A stretch of DNA of 56,078 nucleotides from Actinomycetota bacterium. Its GTDB lineage: Bacteria > Actinomycetota > Aquicultoria > Aquicultorales > Aquicultoraceae. The notes beneath the pieces are model-generated. The model did no database searches, was not told the DNA's origin, and saw only the letters and a list, made by a program, of their open reading frames with translations. The translations under genes were made by a program, and so were the position numbers. Below, piece by piece: positions 42,437-51,229 of the stretch (positions within the stretch are counted from its first letter, which is position 1; each line of letters starts with the position of its first letter). The stretch covers positions 1-56,078 of the forward strand of contig JACUUO010000003.1 of the NCBI GenBank assembly GCA_014859275.1. The letters are read 5' to 3'.

Positions 42437-45268
42437 ATGCAGCCCTATCAACTGACAAAGGAAGAGGCATTCAGCCAGTTAGAAACATCACCGCGAGGTC
42501 TTACTGAGGTTGAGGCGTCGGCTCGCCTGGAGAAGTACGGGCGCAACAAGATCGAAGAGGTAAGACGCACTCCGCTTATATTTAAATTCCTGGCCAACCT
42601 GTATAATCTCTTTGCCATTCTCCTCTGGGTGGGCGCTGTCCTCTCCTTTATCACGGGGGTTCCTGAGCTTGGATACGCAATAATAGCGGTTATTATTCTC
42701 AATGCAATCTTCGCTTTCATACAGGAATACAAGGCAGAGAAAGCGATAGAGGCCTTAAAACAATTGCTACCAAGTTATGCCAAGGTACTCCGAGAAGGAG
42801 ATATAAGGCAGATACTGGCAGAGGGAATCGTTCCTGGCGATATTCTGGTTCTGGAAGAGGGAGACAATATATCTGCCGATGGCAGGCTAACCGATGCATT
42901 CGAGATGCGAACAATTAATGCAGCCCTTACTGGAGAATCCGCTCCAGTAAGGAAGACGACCGATCCACTGCCAACTGACAATATCCATATAACCGAAGCC
43001 CCTAATCTGGTATTTGCCGGGACCAGTGTTGCCAGTGGTTCTGGTAGAGCTGTGGTATACGCCACCAGTGGAGAGACCCAATTTGGACAGATCGCCCGGC
43101 TTACTCAAGCCATCAGAGAAGAATTGAGCCCGCTACAGAGAGAGGTGGTAAAAGCAACCCAGGTTGTTGCTACGTTGGCTGTCGTCTTTGGAACAATTCT
43201 TTTTATAGTCGCACTTTTCATTACCGAACTAGGGACTACTGCCAGTCTACTATTCGCGATAGGCATCATTATCGCCAATGTTCCAGAGGGCCTACTCCCA
43301 ACGTTATCTCTATCTCTGGCTGCTGGAGTACAGAGGATGGCAAGAAAACACGCCCTAATAAAGAAATTATCAAGCGTTGAAGCTCTTGGATCTACAACTG
43401 TCATTGCCACGGATAAGACGGGCACGTTAACCCAGAACGAGATGACTGTGCGGGAAGTATGGGTTGACAACAGGGTACTTGAGGTAACGGGAGTCGGCTA
43501 TGAACCAGTAGGTACCTTTATCGACAATGGTAGAGAGTTAACTGCAGATGAGTTACGCCAGTATTATAACCTATGGCGCTCCGCATCGTTTTGCACTACA
43601 TCAAGGCTTGTTCCCCCTGGGGATGGACGGAGGAGCTGGAGTATCGTAGGTGATCCCACAGAGGCGTCGCTTCTCGTAGCGGCCAGCAAGGCGGGCTTTG
43701 ATATTACCGAGGAGTTCAAAAAGAACCCGCGAGTGTATCTGATCCCGTTCGAATCGGCAAGAAAGAGGATGACGAGCATTAATCAAGTTGGTCCTGTTGA
43801 TGTGGCATGTGTAAAAGGTGCCCCGAAGGAAACGCTTGACCTAAGCACTAAGATTAAACTAAACGGCGAGATCGTTGAACTTACACCAGAAAAGTGCGCC
43901 GACATAATACGGGCAAACGATGCCTTTGCCCGGCGTGGCTTGAGGGTGCTTGCAATCGCAGAGAGAGAGGTCAGCCCTGAGATTGGATTTACTGCTGAGA
44001 ATGTAGAGAGGAATCTAATCTTTTTAGGGCTGATGGCTATGCAAGACCCGCCCCGTCCTGAGGTAGAACACTCGGTTATTGTGGCCAAGCGGGCCGGAAT
44101 TCGGACCATCATGATAACTGGAGATTATGGCTTAACGGCCGAATCAATCGCACGCAAGATCCGGATTGTTGAGAGTGATAATCCAAGGATTATCACGGGT
44201 GTCGAACTTAACGCGATGAGTGATAAACAACTTAAGGATGCCCTGTATGGCGGTGAAGTTATCTTTGCTAGGGTGGCTCCCGAGCACAAGATGAGGATAG
44301 TTTCGGTACTTAAGGACAGAGGAGAGATTGTTGCTGTTACTGGTGATGGTGTAAATGATGCGCCGGCTTTAAAACGAGCGGATATCGGCGTGGCGATGGG
44401 AATTGCCGGGACCGATGTAGCGAAAGAGGCATCTGAGATGGTGCTCACCGATGATAACTTTGCCAGTATAGTGGCTGCAGTCGAGGAAGGGCGCACCGTG
44501 TTCGACAATATCAAGAAGTTTATTACCTATATATTTGCACACCTCACTCCAGAGATAGTGCCCTTTGTCCTTTTTGTGGTATCTGGCGGGGCCATACCGC
44601 TCGGTATAACCGTTCTCCTAATTCTTGCGATCGATCTCGGTACTGAAACCCTTTCGGCACTGGCGTTAGGGATTGAGCCCGCAGAGCCCGGTGTAATGGA
44701 ACGGCTACCAAGAAAAAGAGGTGAGGGGATCATTGATCGGCACGTGCTCTTCAGGGGATATGTGTTCTTTGGTCTCATCGAGACGGTCCTGGTGTCGGGG
44801 GCCTTCTTCACAATTTTGTACTCGGGTGGTTGGACGCTCGGTACGCCGGATATCTCTGATCCGGCGAGCCCACTGCATGGCCTCTACCTTACGGCGGTAA
44901 CTATGACCTTCCTCGGTATTGTGGGAACGCAGGTGGGAACGGTATTTGCAACCCGCACAAGCAGGGCGTCGGTGTTTGAGGTTGGTTTATTCTCAAATCG
45001 CTGGGTTATACTTGGCATTATCTTTAGTTTGCTGGTTGCGGCGGCTGTAATCTACATACCATTCATGCAAAACATATTCGGTACTGCACCGCTTGGTGTA
45101 TTTGAATGGGTGGCAGCATTATTGTTTGGCATTGTAATTCTTGTCGCCGATGAATTGCGTAAATCGTATCTACGCAGGAAATTACCGCCCTCCGAGCGTG
45201 CCTATTTTGGGAGGGAGCCGGAAACTCCAGCGGAAGTTAAGGCTGTTAAAAAGCGTGAAGTCGCATAA
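42437..45268 (+). CDS. Na,K-ATPase-like P-type cation pump
   Basis: 943 residues from ATG 42437. All P-type marks are there: TGES in the actuator domain, phosphorylation DKTGTLTQNEMTV (about 335), TGDYGLTAESIA and GDGVNDAPALK. Helix 4 PEGLLPTLSLSL and helix 6 IDLGTETLSALALGIEPAE resemble the eukaryotic Na,K/H,K-ATPase (IIC) type, as does the ending ADELRKSYLRR. Ten helices predicted. The ion is not certain: Na+, K+ or Ca2+. The two TrkA proteins directly downstream favour a monovalent cation role. Confidence 0.87.
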   Translation: MQPYQLTKEEAFSQLETSPRGLTEVEASARLEKYGRNKIEEVRRTPLIFKFLANLYNLFAILLWVGAVLSFITGVPELGYAIIAVIILNAIFAFIQEYKAEKAIEALKQLLPSYAKVLREGDIRQILAEGIVPGDILVLEEGDNISADGRLTDAFEMRTINAALTGESAPVRKTTDPLPTDNIHITEAPNLVFAGTSVASGSGRAVVYATSGETQFGQIARLTQAIREELSPLQREVVKATQVVATLAVVFGTILFIVALFITELGTTASLLFAIGIIIANVPEGLLPTLSLSLAAGVQRMARKHALIKKLSSVEALGSTTVIATDKTGTLTQNEMTVREVWVDNRVLEVTGVGYEPVGTFIDNGRELTADELRQYYNLWRSASFCTTSRLVPPGDGRRSWSIVGDPTEASLLVAASKAGFDITEEFKKNPRVYLIPFESARKRMTSINQVGPVDVACVKGAPKETLDLSTKIKLNGEIVELTPEKCADIIRANDAFARRGLRVLAIAEREVSPEIGFTAENVERNLIFLGLMAMQDPPRPEVEHSVIVAKRAGIRTIMITGDYGLTAESIARKIRIVESDNPRIITGVELNAMSDKQLKDALYGGEVIFARVAPEHKMRIVSVLKDRGEIVAVTGDGVNDAPALKRADIGVAMGIAGTDVAKEASEMVLTDDNFASIVAAVEEGRTVFDNIKKFITYIFAHLTPEIVPFVLFVVSGGAIPLGITVLLILAIDLGTETLSALALGIEPAEPGVMERLPRKRGEGIIDRHVLFRGYVFFGLIETVLVSGAFFTILYSGGWTLGTPDISDPASPLHGLYLTAVTMTFLGIVGTQVGTVFATRTSRASVFEVGLFSNRWVILGIIFSLLVAAAVIYIPFMQNIFGTAPLGVFEWVAALLFGIVILVADELRKSYLRRKLPPSERAYFGREPETPAEVKAVKKREVA

Positions 45269-45310
45269 AGGGTGCAGATTATCGGTATAAAGGTTATAGG
45301 GGTGGTTACT

Positions 45311-45964
45311 TTGCGGATTATAATTGTCGGCTGCGGCCGTCTAGGCTCTGAACTCGCGAATTCGTTATGGCTTGATAGACATGATATTGCTGTAATTGAC
45401 CAAGATCCTGAGGCATTTCGACGCTTGTCAAAAACGTTTACCGGCGAGAGGATAATCGGTCACGCGGTAGACCAGCAGACGCTGAAAAAGGCGAGAATTG
45501 AAGAGGCTGATGCCTTTGTAGCAGTTACCGGAGACGATAATCTCAACATCGTCTCGGCAAGAATCGCACGAGAGTTATTCTTTGTTCCCCGGGTTGTGTC
45601 CAGAATATTTGATCCTATACGGGCGAACATCTACGAACGCCTTGGAGTCTCAACTGTCTCAACAACCGTATGGGCGGTAAGCAAAATCGAAGATTTACTA
45701 TTCCACCGTGCCTTGGATGTGCAATTAAGCTTTGGCAATGGGGAGGTTGAGCTCGTACGAGTTGCGATTCCAGCTGGGCTTTTTGGAAGAGCCGTTGAGA
45801 GCATAACTATTCCCGGGGAACTTCAAGTTGCTGTTATAACCAGGCGTGGAAGGCCTTTTATACCTACGCTTGGAACGGTTTTCGAAGAGGGAGATATCGC
45901 AAGGATTGTTGTTGCAAGGGCTGCAGTTTCGCGTCTCGAAGAATTTATAAGCGCTGTTGCATAG
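45311..45964 (+). CDS. TrkA-type potassium regulator, first of pair
   Basis: 217 residues. I start at TTG 45311 since GGGGTGG lies just upstream; the frame extends to GTG 45272. RCK_N domain with GCGRLGSELA (NAD-binding turn, about 8-17) and ADAFVAVTGDDNLNI; RCK_C at about 140-215. Such proteins gate K+ channels or Trk/Ktr transporters in response to nucleotides. No TrkH/KtrB gene is in the window. It starts just after the P-type pump gene. Confidence 0.87.
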   Translation: MRIIIVGCGRLGSELANSLWLDRHDIAVIDQDPEAFRRLSKTFTGERIIGHAVDQQTLKKARIEEADAFVAVTGDDNLNIVSARIARELFFVPRVVSRIFDPIRANIYERLGVSTVSTTVWAVSKIEDLLFHRALDVQLSFGNGEVELVRVAIPAGLFGRAVESITIPGELQVAVITRRGRPFIPTLGTVFEEGDIARIVVARAAVSRLEEFISAVA

Positions 45965-45975
45965 GGAGGCTTAAG

Positions 45976-46632
45976 ATGTATATATTGATTGCTGGTGCTG
46001 GTAAAGTAGGTAGGTATCTGGCGTTAAGCCTTAGCGATCTGCACCAGATCGGCTCAATCGATCTCAGAGATGACCACTTGGCTCAGCTTGAGGGAAAACC
46101 TAATATAACTACCTATAAAGGTGATGCAACCGATCCCAGAAAGCTGGAAGAAGCGGGTATCTTAAGAGCGGATGTCGTTGCTTCAGTTACCGGCGATGAT
46201 GAGGATAACCTGGTTATTTCTCAGCTTGCAAAGCAGGTATACCAGGTTCCGAGAGTTATAGGGAGGATCAATGATCCTAGAAATCAATGGCTTTTTACAA
46301 GGAAATGGGGGGTTGATATTGCGGTAAGCAGCCCACATATAATGCTCCAGTTAATTGCCGAAGAAATTTCCCTTGGAGAAGTTCTCACCCTGCTAAAACT
46401 TAAAGTCGGTGAACTGTCCCTGGTAGAGATTACCGTTGCAGATGATTCACCTGCAAGAAACAGGGAGATTAGAGATCTGGGATTTCCTGCTAATGCGGTA
46501 GCGGTTGCTGTTTTAAGAGATACTACGGTTATGATACCGCATGGGGGAACTGTTATTGAATCTGGGGATAGCCTATTGTTTGTCACCCGCCCGGAGCTGG
46601 AGAGAGATATTAGGCAAATACTGGCTGGGTAG
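45976..46632 (+). CDS. TrkA-type potassium regulator, second of pair
   Basis: 218 residues, ATG 45976 with GGGAGG upstream. RCK_N with GAGKVGRYLA at 7-16 and ADVVASVTGDDEDNL; RCK_C from about 138, with GGTVIESGDSLLFVTRPE. It is 11 bp after the first TrkA and homologous to it. Two half-size RCK proteins in tandem suggest a hetero-oligomeric gating ring. Confidence 0.88.
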   Translation: MYILIAGAGKVGRYLALSLSDLHQIGSIDLRDDHLAQLEGKPNITTYKGDATDPRKLEEAGILRADVVASVTGDDEDNLVISQLAKQVYQVPRVIGRINDPRNQWLFTRKWGVDIAVSSPHIMLQLIAEEISLGEVLTLLKLKVGELSLVEITVADDSPARNREIRDLGFPANAVAVAVLRDTTVMIPHGGTVIESGDSLLFVTRPELERDIRQILAG

Positions 46633-46975
46633 TCCGGGTTTGGTCTATTCCTTTGGTAGATATAGATAGGTAGATATAGATATATAGATGTTCCCTCCTA
46701 TGCAATCCCTTTGCTGAGCTGAGCTAGCAACAAATTGGAGGCTACTTTCTTTTCATACCTTAACCTCGCGGCCTGTACACCGATAGTCACACAAAGCGAC
46801 CGATTGCAAGTTAAATGGTCAACTGATATAGTAGTGGTATTAATGGCACTACACAATAAATGCGGTTGCAAGTATTTATAGATAAATCCTAAATGTCCTG
46901 GATAACGTTGCCGATAGAATAGTTAGGATTTGATGATAGACTTAGTATGCCGTACAGGTCGTGAAGGATAGGGAA
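46633..46975. other. intergenic with a TAGATA microsatellite
   Basis: 46659-46690 is rich in TAGATA/TAGATATA units. Beyond that no promoter, hairpin or gene stands out before the XRE regulator. Confidence 0.45.
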
Positions 46976-47326
46976 ATGTACGAGAGCGATATTGGTTGGC
47001 GTCTCCGAAACGTACGGGAAAGCAGAGGTTTAAGTCGTAAAGATGTCGAGAATATGACCGGAGGAGAATTCAAGGAGTCAATTCTCGCGATGTACGAAAA
47101 CGCACGGCGCAGGATACCAACACCACGTCTCAAGCGTCTTGCCGATTTCTACGACATATCGGTCGCCTGGCTCGTTGGTGAGGCGGTCGCCCAGAGTAGC
47201 AATAAGGAGATTGATATCGAAGCTCTCTTAATGGCAGACCCGAACTTTTCTGAAAATGAGCGCCGCTTAATGCTTGATATGTTAGAGATGATAAAAGCCA
47301 AACGTAGGGCTGAGGGTAGAGAGTAA
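46976..47326 (+). CDS. XRE-family regulator (ImmR-like)
   Basis: 116 residues. I start at ATG 46976, which follows AAGGATAGGGAA; GTG 46961 is in frame but lacks a ribosome site. HTH_XRE at about 5-60 (IGWRLRNVRESRGLSRKDVENM, ...PRLKRLADFYDISVAWLVG). The downstream ImmA-type protease, 11 bp away, is its likely partner, as in ImmR/ImmA of mobile elements, where the protease cleaves the repressor. Confidence 0.85.
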   Translation: MYESDIGWRLRNVRESRGLSRKDVENMTGGEFKESILAMYENARRRIPTPRLKRLADFYDISVAWLVGEAVAQSSNKEIDIEALLMADPNFSENERRLMLDMLEMIKAKRRAEGRE

Positions 47327-47337
47327 GGTGGTGTCCT

Positions 47338-47850
47338 ATGCCCATATATACACATCAATACATGAAAACGCAGGCGTATAACATAATCGAAGAATTCAGA
47401 ATCACAGACCCACCCGTCGATGTGAGAGAGATTGCCAAAAGGCTCGGCATCGAGATTATTGAGATATCTACCGATAGTTGGTTCTATGGGATGCTCACTC
47501 GGTATGACGAGAGTCTTTATATGGTCATTAACAAAATGATGCCGGAAACCCGAAAGCGATTTGCGATAGCCCACGAGATTGGCCATTACCAGTTACATAG
47601 CCATGATCTCAGCTATCAGCAGAGTCCTATTAAAGAGCATTACCATCGAGAGGCCGATGTATTTGCGTTAGAACTTTGCATTCCCACCCCCTTTATTAGG
47701 CGTGAAGCCAATAACTGGTTTAACGACCATAAGTTTTTAGCTGGGCTTTTTGATATCAGCGAGACACTGGTGATCAAGAAGATGGAGGAGTTAGACCTTA
47801 TCCCTAAGGGTAAATTCAACTGGGCCTATGTTAACTGGAAGGCTGTATAG
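47338..47850 (+). CDS. ImmA/IrrE-type metallopeptidase
   Basis: 170 residues, ATG 47338 with AAGGTGG upstream. Zinc motif FAIAHEIGHYQLH (about 80-92) with a downstream glutamate in HREADVFALELCIP fits the ImmA/IrrE (COG2856) family. It should inactivate the XRE partner on a signal. No integrase or phage structural genes are near, so this is a stand-alone stress/regulatory pair or a relic. Confidence 0.9.
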   Translation: MPIYTHQYMKTQAYNIIEEFRITDPPVDVREIAKRLGIEIIEISTDSWFYGMLTRYDESLYMVINKMMPETRKRFAIAHEIGHYQLHSHDLSYQQSPIKEHYHREADVFALELCIPTPFIRREANNWFNDHKFLAGLFDISETLVIKKMEELDLIPKGKFNWAYVNWKAV

Positions 47851-47935
47851 CTGGTAATACGAGAATGACCTTCAGCTAAAAGCGCAAAATCCTGATGTAT
47901 GAGCCTATGCTTAAGTTACTTAAGCATAGGCAATC

Positions 47936-48592
47936 TTAATCCCGCGTAAAAAACTCAAACATCATCTTAGCGACAAGCCGGGCGCCTCGCTCATTAAGGT
48001 GCACGCCATCAACCGTAAGCGAGAACTCCGCATAGCAGCCCTCTTTTTTCATCTCTGCTAAATTCTCTTTGATTGCGAAGTCCAGGTCGATAAGCTCGCA
48101 ATTCTTCTCGTATGAGATCGATCTTATCGCGTCGTTTATTGGGGTGAGACTCTCTGTAATACCTAAATTCATACTGCCCTCAACCGCTGTTGTTGTGCAG
48201 ATAGCCAGGTTTTGCACTTGATCTTTGAGGATGTCGATTAAGCTTGAGTAGTTGTCTGTGAAGTGCTCAACCATACGGCGGTGTATGGACGGCTCTCTCA
48301 TCGGGTTATCCATCGGCATATCTTCCATAAGGATCGATTCGTAAAAAACGTCGTTTATGCCGGCTAACACGACGACCCAATCCGGCCCGAGAGAGAGTAC
48401 ATCGTTTTCGACCCGTTGTAAGAGGTCTTCAACCATATCCCCATCTCTGCCTGCATTGATAAAATGAAAATTGTTACTTGTCGAATATTCGGAAAGCAGG
48501 CGTTTTAGGGCAGTAATATAGTTACTGCCAACATTTCCCCTGGTGATACTGTCCCCAAAAAAAACTATGGTTTGTCCATCTTTTAATTTCAT
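47936..48592 (-). CDS. SGNH/GDSL-type esterase
   Basis: 218 residues from ATG 48592. The four SGNH blocks are visible: FFGDSITRG (Ser), NAGRDGDMV (Gly), VVVLAGINDV (Asn) and VDGVHLNERGARLVA (Asp-x-x-His). No signal peptide, so an intracellular lipase/esterase acting on small acyl esters. Alone on the minus strand. Confidence 0.9.
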   Translation of the reverse strand: MKLKDGQTIVFFGDSITRGNVGSNYITALKRLLSEYSTSNNFHFINAGRDGDMVEDLLQRVENDVLSLGPDWVVVLAGINDVFYESILMEDMPMDNPMREPSIHRRMVEHFTDNYSSLIDILKDQVQNLAICTTTAVEGSMNLGITESLTPINDAIRSISYEKNCELIDLDFAIKENLAEMKKEGCYAEFSLTVDGVHLNERGARLVAKMMFEFFTRD

Positions 48593-48727
48593 GATCTCAC
48601 CTGATTTAGCACTCTAGGGCTTTTCTATCGCTGATGTTATTGTATGCATATGGAGACGGCAACTCAATCTATAGACACAGGGGTTTTGCAACTGCTTGAG
48701 CCATGCTTCTTCCCACCGCATCCCATC

Positions 48728-48884
48728 TCGTAGCGCAGGGCTTTAGCCCTGCTAAAACATTATGGTATACCGTAGCGCAGGGCTTTAGCCCTGCTAAAAC
48801 TTACACGTGCACGCAGCAGCCCTAAAGGGCTGCGCTACAATAGGATCGTACACCATGACGGCAGCCCTAAAGGGCTGTGCTATG
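48728..48884. repeat. four copies of an AGGGCT-TT-AGCCCT palindromic repeat
   Basis: GTAGCGCAGGGCTTTAGCCC is at 48730 and 48772, each followed by TGCTAAAAC. Two copies in the opposite orientation, AGCAGCCCTAAAGGGCTGCG and GCAGCCCTAAAGGGCTGTGC, are near 48814 and 48861. Each has a palindromic core with a two-base centre. The array sits just upstream of the cobalamin-riboswitch promoter. Similar repeats are common in other bacterial genomes. Confidence 0.85.
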
Positions 48885-48924
48885 ATCTGGTGGAAACACT
48901 GGTCGCTATGCTCTAGTGCTAGTT

Positions 48925-48953
48925 TTGCACTTATAATTATCGTGTGATATACT
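48925..48953 (+). promoter_or_regulatory. promoter of the cobalt-transport operon
   Basis: TTGCAC (48925-48930), 17-bp spacer, TATACT (48948-48953), 26 bp before the riboswitch aptamer. Confidence 0.75.
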
Positions 48954-48978
48954 GGCGCAAGAACTGAAAAGCTAATAG

Positions 48979-49157
48979 ATCCCAGGTTGCTTAAGGCCAG
49001 GTTTAAATAGGTGGCCGAAGAGCTATGGGAAGCTGGTGAAAGTCCAGCGCGAGCCCGTCACTGTAATCGGGGAGCAAGCTGCGGTATGCCACTGGCGTTG
49101 AACGGCTGGGAAGGTGTGGCAAGCGATGATCCGAGAGCCAGGAGACCTGCCTGGGAT
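48979..49157 (+). ncRNA. cobalamin riboswitch
   Basis: The aptamer has the AdoCbl-riboswitch core: GGGAAGCTGGTGAAAGTCC, AGCCCGTCACTGTAATCGGG and GCCAGGAGACCTGCC (B12 box). The outer P1 helix is ATCCCAGG (48979) with CCTGGGAT (49150). It controls cbiMNQO: with bound cobalamin the terminator at 49219 should form and stop synthesis of the cobalt importer. Confidence 0.95.
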
Positions 49158-49218
49158 TGAAGTATTAAGGCCACTCTCGAGGCCTGGGGTGGATACTAAT
49201 AGTCAAAGTGGCGCTAGT

Positions 49219-49252
49219 AATCCTGGCCAAAGGCGGCCGGGATTTTATTTTC
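49219..49252 (+). terminator. riboswitch-controlled terminator
   Basis: AATCCTGGCC and GGCCGGGATT pair, with one G-U pair, around AAAGGC and run into TTATTTT. It is the expression platform of the cobalamin riboswitch. Confidence 0.85.
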
Positions 49253-49329
49253 TTCGATTGCACTTAAAAGCTCAGCCTAATCAAAAGAGAAGCAAAGGGG
49301 TAGAAAAAAGGGAAGAGTTAAGGGGGATT

Positions 49330-50109
49330 ATGAAAAAATACCTAGTTGCTCTGGCGCTAGCTGCTTTCATAACAGCTATTACACCTACTCCTGCCCATGC
49401 CATGCATATTTCAGAGGGGATACTTCCCCTTCCATGGGCTACCCTTTGGTATCTTGTCGTAATACCGTTTGTTGCTAAAGGCATATCTGATATCAGAAAG
49501 AGGAGTGGGCAAATATCGGCTTTTGTACCATTTACCGGTATGGTTTCTGCAGGGGTGTTCGTAGTATCCGCGATGCCGATCCCCGTTCTTATGGTGGGTA
49601 CGAGTTCACACCCCGCTGGAGTTGGCTTGGCCGCAATACTAATAGGGCCCTTCGCCACGGTTGTAGCTGGGTCAGTATCTCTGTTGATCCAGGCCCTGTT
49701 CCTCGCTCATGGAGGTATAACCACTTGGGGAGCGAATATTCTCTCGATGGGCATAATTGGGGCATTTTCCGGGTATTACGTTTTTAGGGTATTTATGAAA
49801 CTCAAACTCCCGCTAACACTGGCCGCATTTATGGCCGGGCTGATATCCGATTGGGCAACATATACGGCAACCGCATTCGAGCTGGCGCTAGGCCTTAGCG
49901 GCCAAGAGCCGTTCTTTGGATTATTTAAAGCGATATTGGTTGCATTTATTCCAACGCAGCTTCCTATTGGGATACTGGAAGGGTTTGCCGCGGCAGGCTT
50001 TTTTGCCTTTGTCCTGAAGCGAAGGCCAGATATACTAGTGAAGCTGGGGACGGTTCCGGGAGGGCCTCTTCTACAGAAGGATGCGGTTTATGAAAAAGCT
50101 GTTTATTAG
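49330..50109 (+). CDS. cbiM: cobalt ECF transporter S component CbiM
   Basis: 259 residues from ATG 49330 (MKKYLVALALAAF, AAGGGGG upstream); the open extension to 49114 covers the riboswitch and is not coding. After a signal-like helix the mature N-terminus begins MHISEGILP, the invariant cobalt-binding Met-His of CbiM. Some seven helices follow, ending in a positively charged tail. It captures Co2+ for cobalamin synthesis and works with CbiN, CbiQ and CbiO encoded next. Confidence 0.93.
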   Translation: MKKYLVALALAAFITAITPTPAHAMHISEGILPLPWATLWYLVVIPFVAKGISDIRKRSGQISAFVPFTGMVSAGVFVVSAMPIPVLMVGTSSHPAGVGLAAILIGPFATVVAGSVSLLIQALFLAHGGITTWGANILSMGIIGAFSGYYVFRVFMKLKLPLTLAAFMAGLISDWATYTATAFELALGLSGQEPFFGLFKAILVAFIPTQLPIGILEGFAAAGFFAFVLKRRPDILVKLGTVPGGPLLQKDAVYEKAVY

Positions 50110-50452
50110 GGGGAATAAAGGTACTGGGATTATTGGATTGATCGTGATCTTCGTTGCTATCCTCCTGGTAACCTGCGAGGCTACGTTGGGAGCTAACTGG
50201 TCAGGCGTGGATGAGTCTGTCGTTGAGTATTACGCTGAGCAGGCAGGGCGGCCAGCGTGGACGCCCCTTATAAATACCGATCGGGGAGATCTTCTCCTAT
50301 TTATGTTTTTGCTGGCTGGTGCTATAGGCGGCTTTGTCATTGGTTATTACTGGCGAACTCTGTTTAATGATACCAAATGGGTGCGGCGGGAACATGCTTC
50401 AAATGAGAAGATACTTGATGGAAAGGGAAGTAAGGTGGATGAGAGGAAGTAG
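50090..50452 (+). CDS. cbiN: cobalt transport protein CbiN
   Basis: 120 residues. I start at ATG 50090 (MKKLFIRGN), overlapping the end of cbiM, because GAAGGA lies eight nt upstream. Two helices, at about 13-33 and 68-88, flank an external loop with a conserved-looking WSGVDE..E stretch, as in CbiN. It loads cobalt onto CbiM. The stop overlaps the cbiQ start by 14 bp. Confidence 0.88.
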   Translation: MKKLFIRGNKGTGIIGLIVIFVAILLVTCEATLGANWSGVDESVVEYYAEQAGRPAWTPLINTDRGDLLLFMFLLAGAIGGFVIGYYWRTLFNDTKWVRREHASNEKILDGKGSKVDERK

Positions 50453-51224
50453 CATAGAGTTATTCTCTGATTATTTTGCACAGGCATCGAATATTTTTAC
50501 GCTAATCGATGCCCGCGTAAAACTGATTTTTGTACTTGCAGTCCTTGCCCTTGTTCTTCTCGGCGATAAGGTTGGTGTTTCGCTTCTTATAGTGGTTTTA
50601 TGCATCTTTATCCTTCTGCTGATAAGAATTCCCTTTAGAGTGATTTTAGCGAGGATGGCAGGCCCACTTGCGATGGTTAGCGTTATCATTGTATTGCAGG
50701 GCTTATTTTTCGGTAAGACGCCGCTTTATTCATTCGATCATGCTGGATTTTGTATATCCATCTACAAGGAGGGAATTGGCAAGGGGTTACTGATGGCCAG
50801 TCACGTTATGGCGGGAACTTCGCTGGTACTTTTCTTAAGCATAACAACTCCGGTGAATAAATTGCTAGGCGCGCTAAAATATTTTAGGGTACCTAACGGA
50901 TGGCTAGAGATAATGGCATTTACCTATAGGTATATCTTTGTATTTATAGAGGAAGCTCAAAGCATAATGGATGCACAGCGGTTAAGGCTTGGCTACAGGG
51001 GAGTAGCAAACGGATTAAGGTCTTGGGGAACTCTGGTAGGATCGTTATTCACCAGGGTCTACGATCAAGCGAATGCAACGCATACCGCCATGGTCCTCAG
51101 GGGGCATAGCGGAATGCTCCATATTAAAAACCCGGATCGCCTAACGATGAGCGACATAGGCGCCAGTCTGCTGATGGTGGCAGTCTTTTCGCTCTTGTTA
51201 CTGGCGACCTTCTACTGGGGGTAG
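50439..51224 (+). CDS. cbiQ: ECF transporter T component CbiQ
   Basis: 262 residues from ATG 50439 (MRGSSIELFSDYFAQ) with TAAGGTGG upstream; the longer frame back to 50334 overlaps cbiN. Five or six helices. The paired coupling motifs of T components are readable as AQRLRLGYRG (about 178) and VYDQANATHTAMVLRGHSG (about 205). It couples CbiM movement to ATP hydrolysis by CbiO. Confidence 0.9.
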   Translation: MRGSSIELFSDYFAQASNIFTLIDARVKLIFVLAVLALVLLGDKVGVSLLIVVLCIFILLLIRIPFRVILARMAGPLAMVSVIIVLQGLFFGKTPLYSFDHAGFCISIYKEGIGKGLLMASHVMAGTSLVLFLSITTPVNKLLGALKYFRVPNGWLEIMAFTYRYIFVFIEEAQSIMDAQRLRLGYRGVANGLRSWGTLVGSLFTRVYDQANATHTAMVLRGHSGMLHIKNPDRLTMSDIGASLLMVAVFSLLLLATFYWG

Positions 51225-51229
51225 CTTAA

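Noticed and set aside
49114-49329. N-terminal extension of cbiM
   Set aside because: It would translate the end of the cobalamin riboswitch and its terminator; the ATG at 49330 has a ribosome site and gives a normal CbiM signal sequence.
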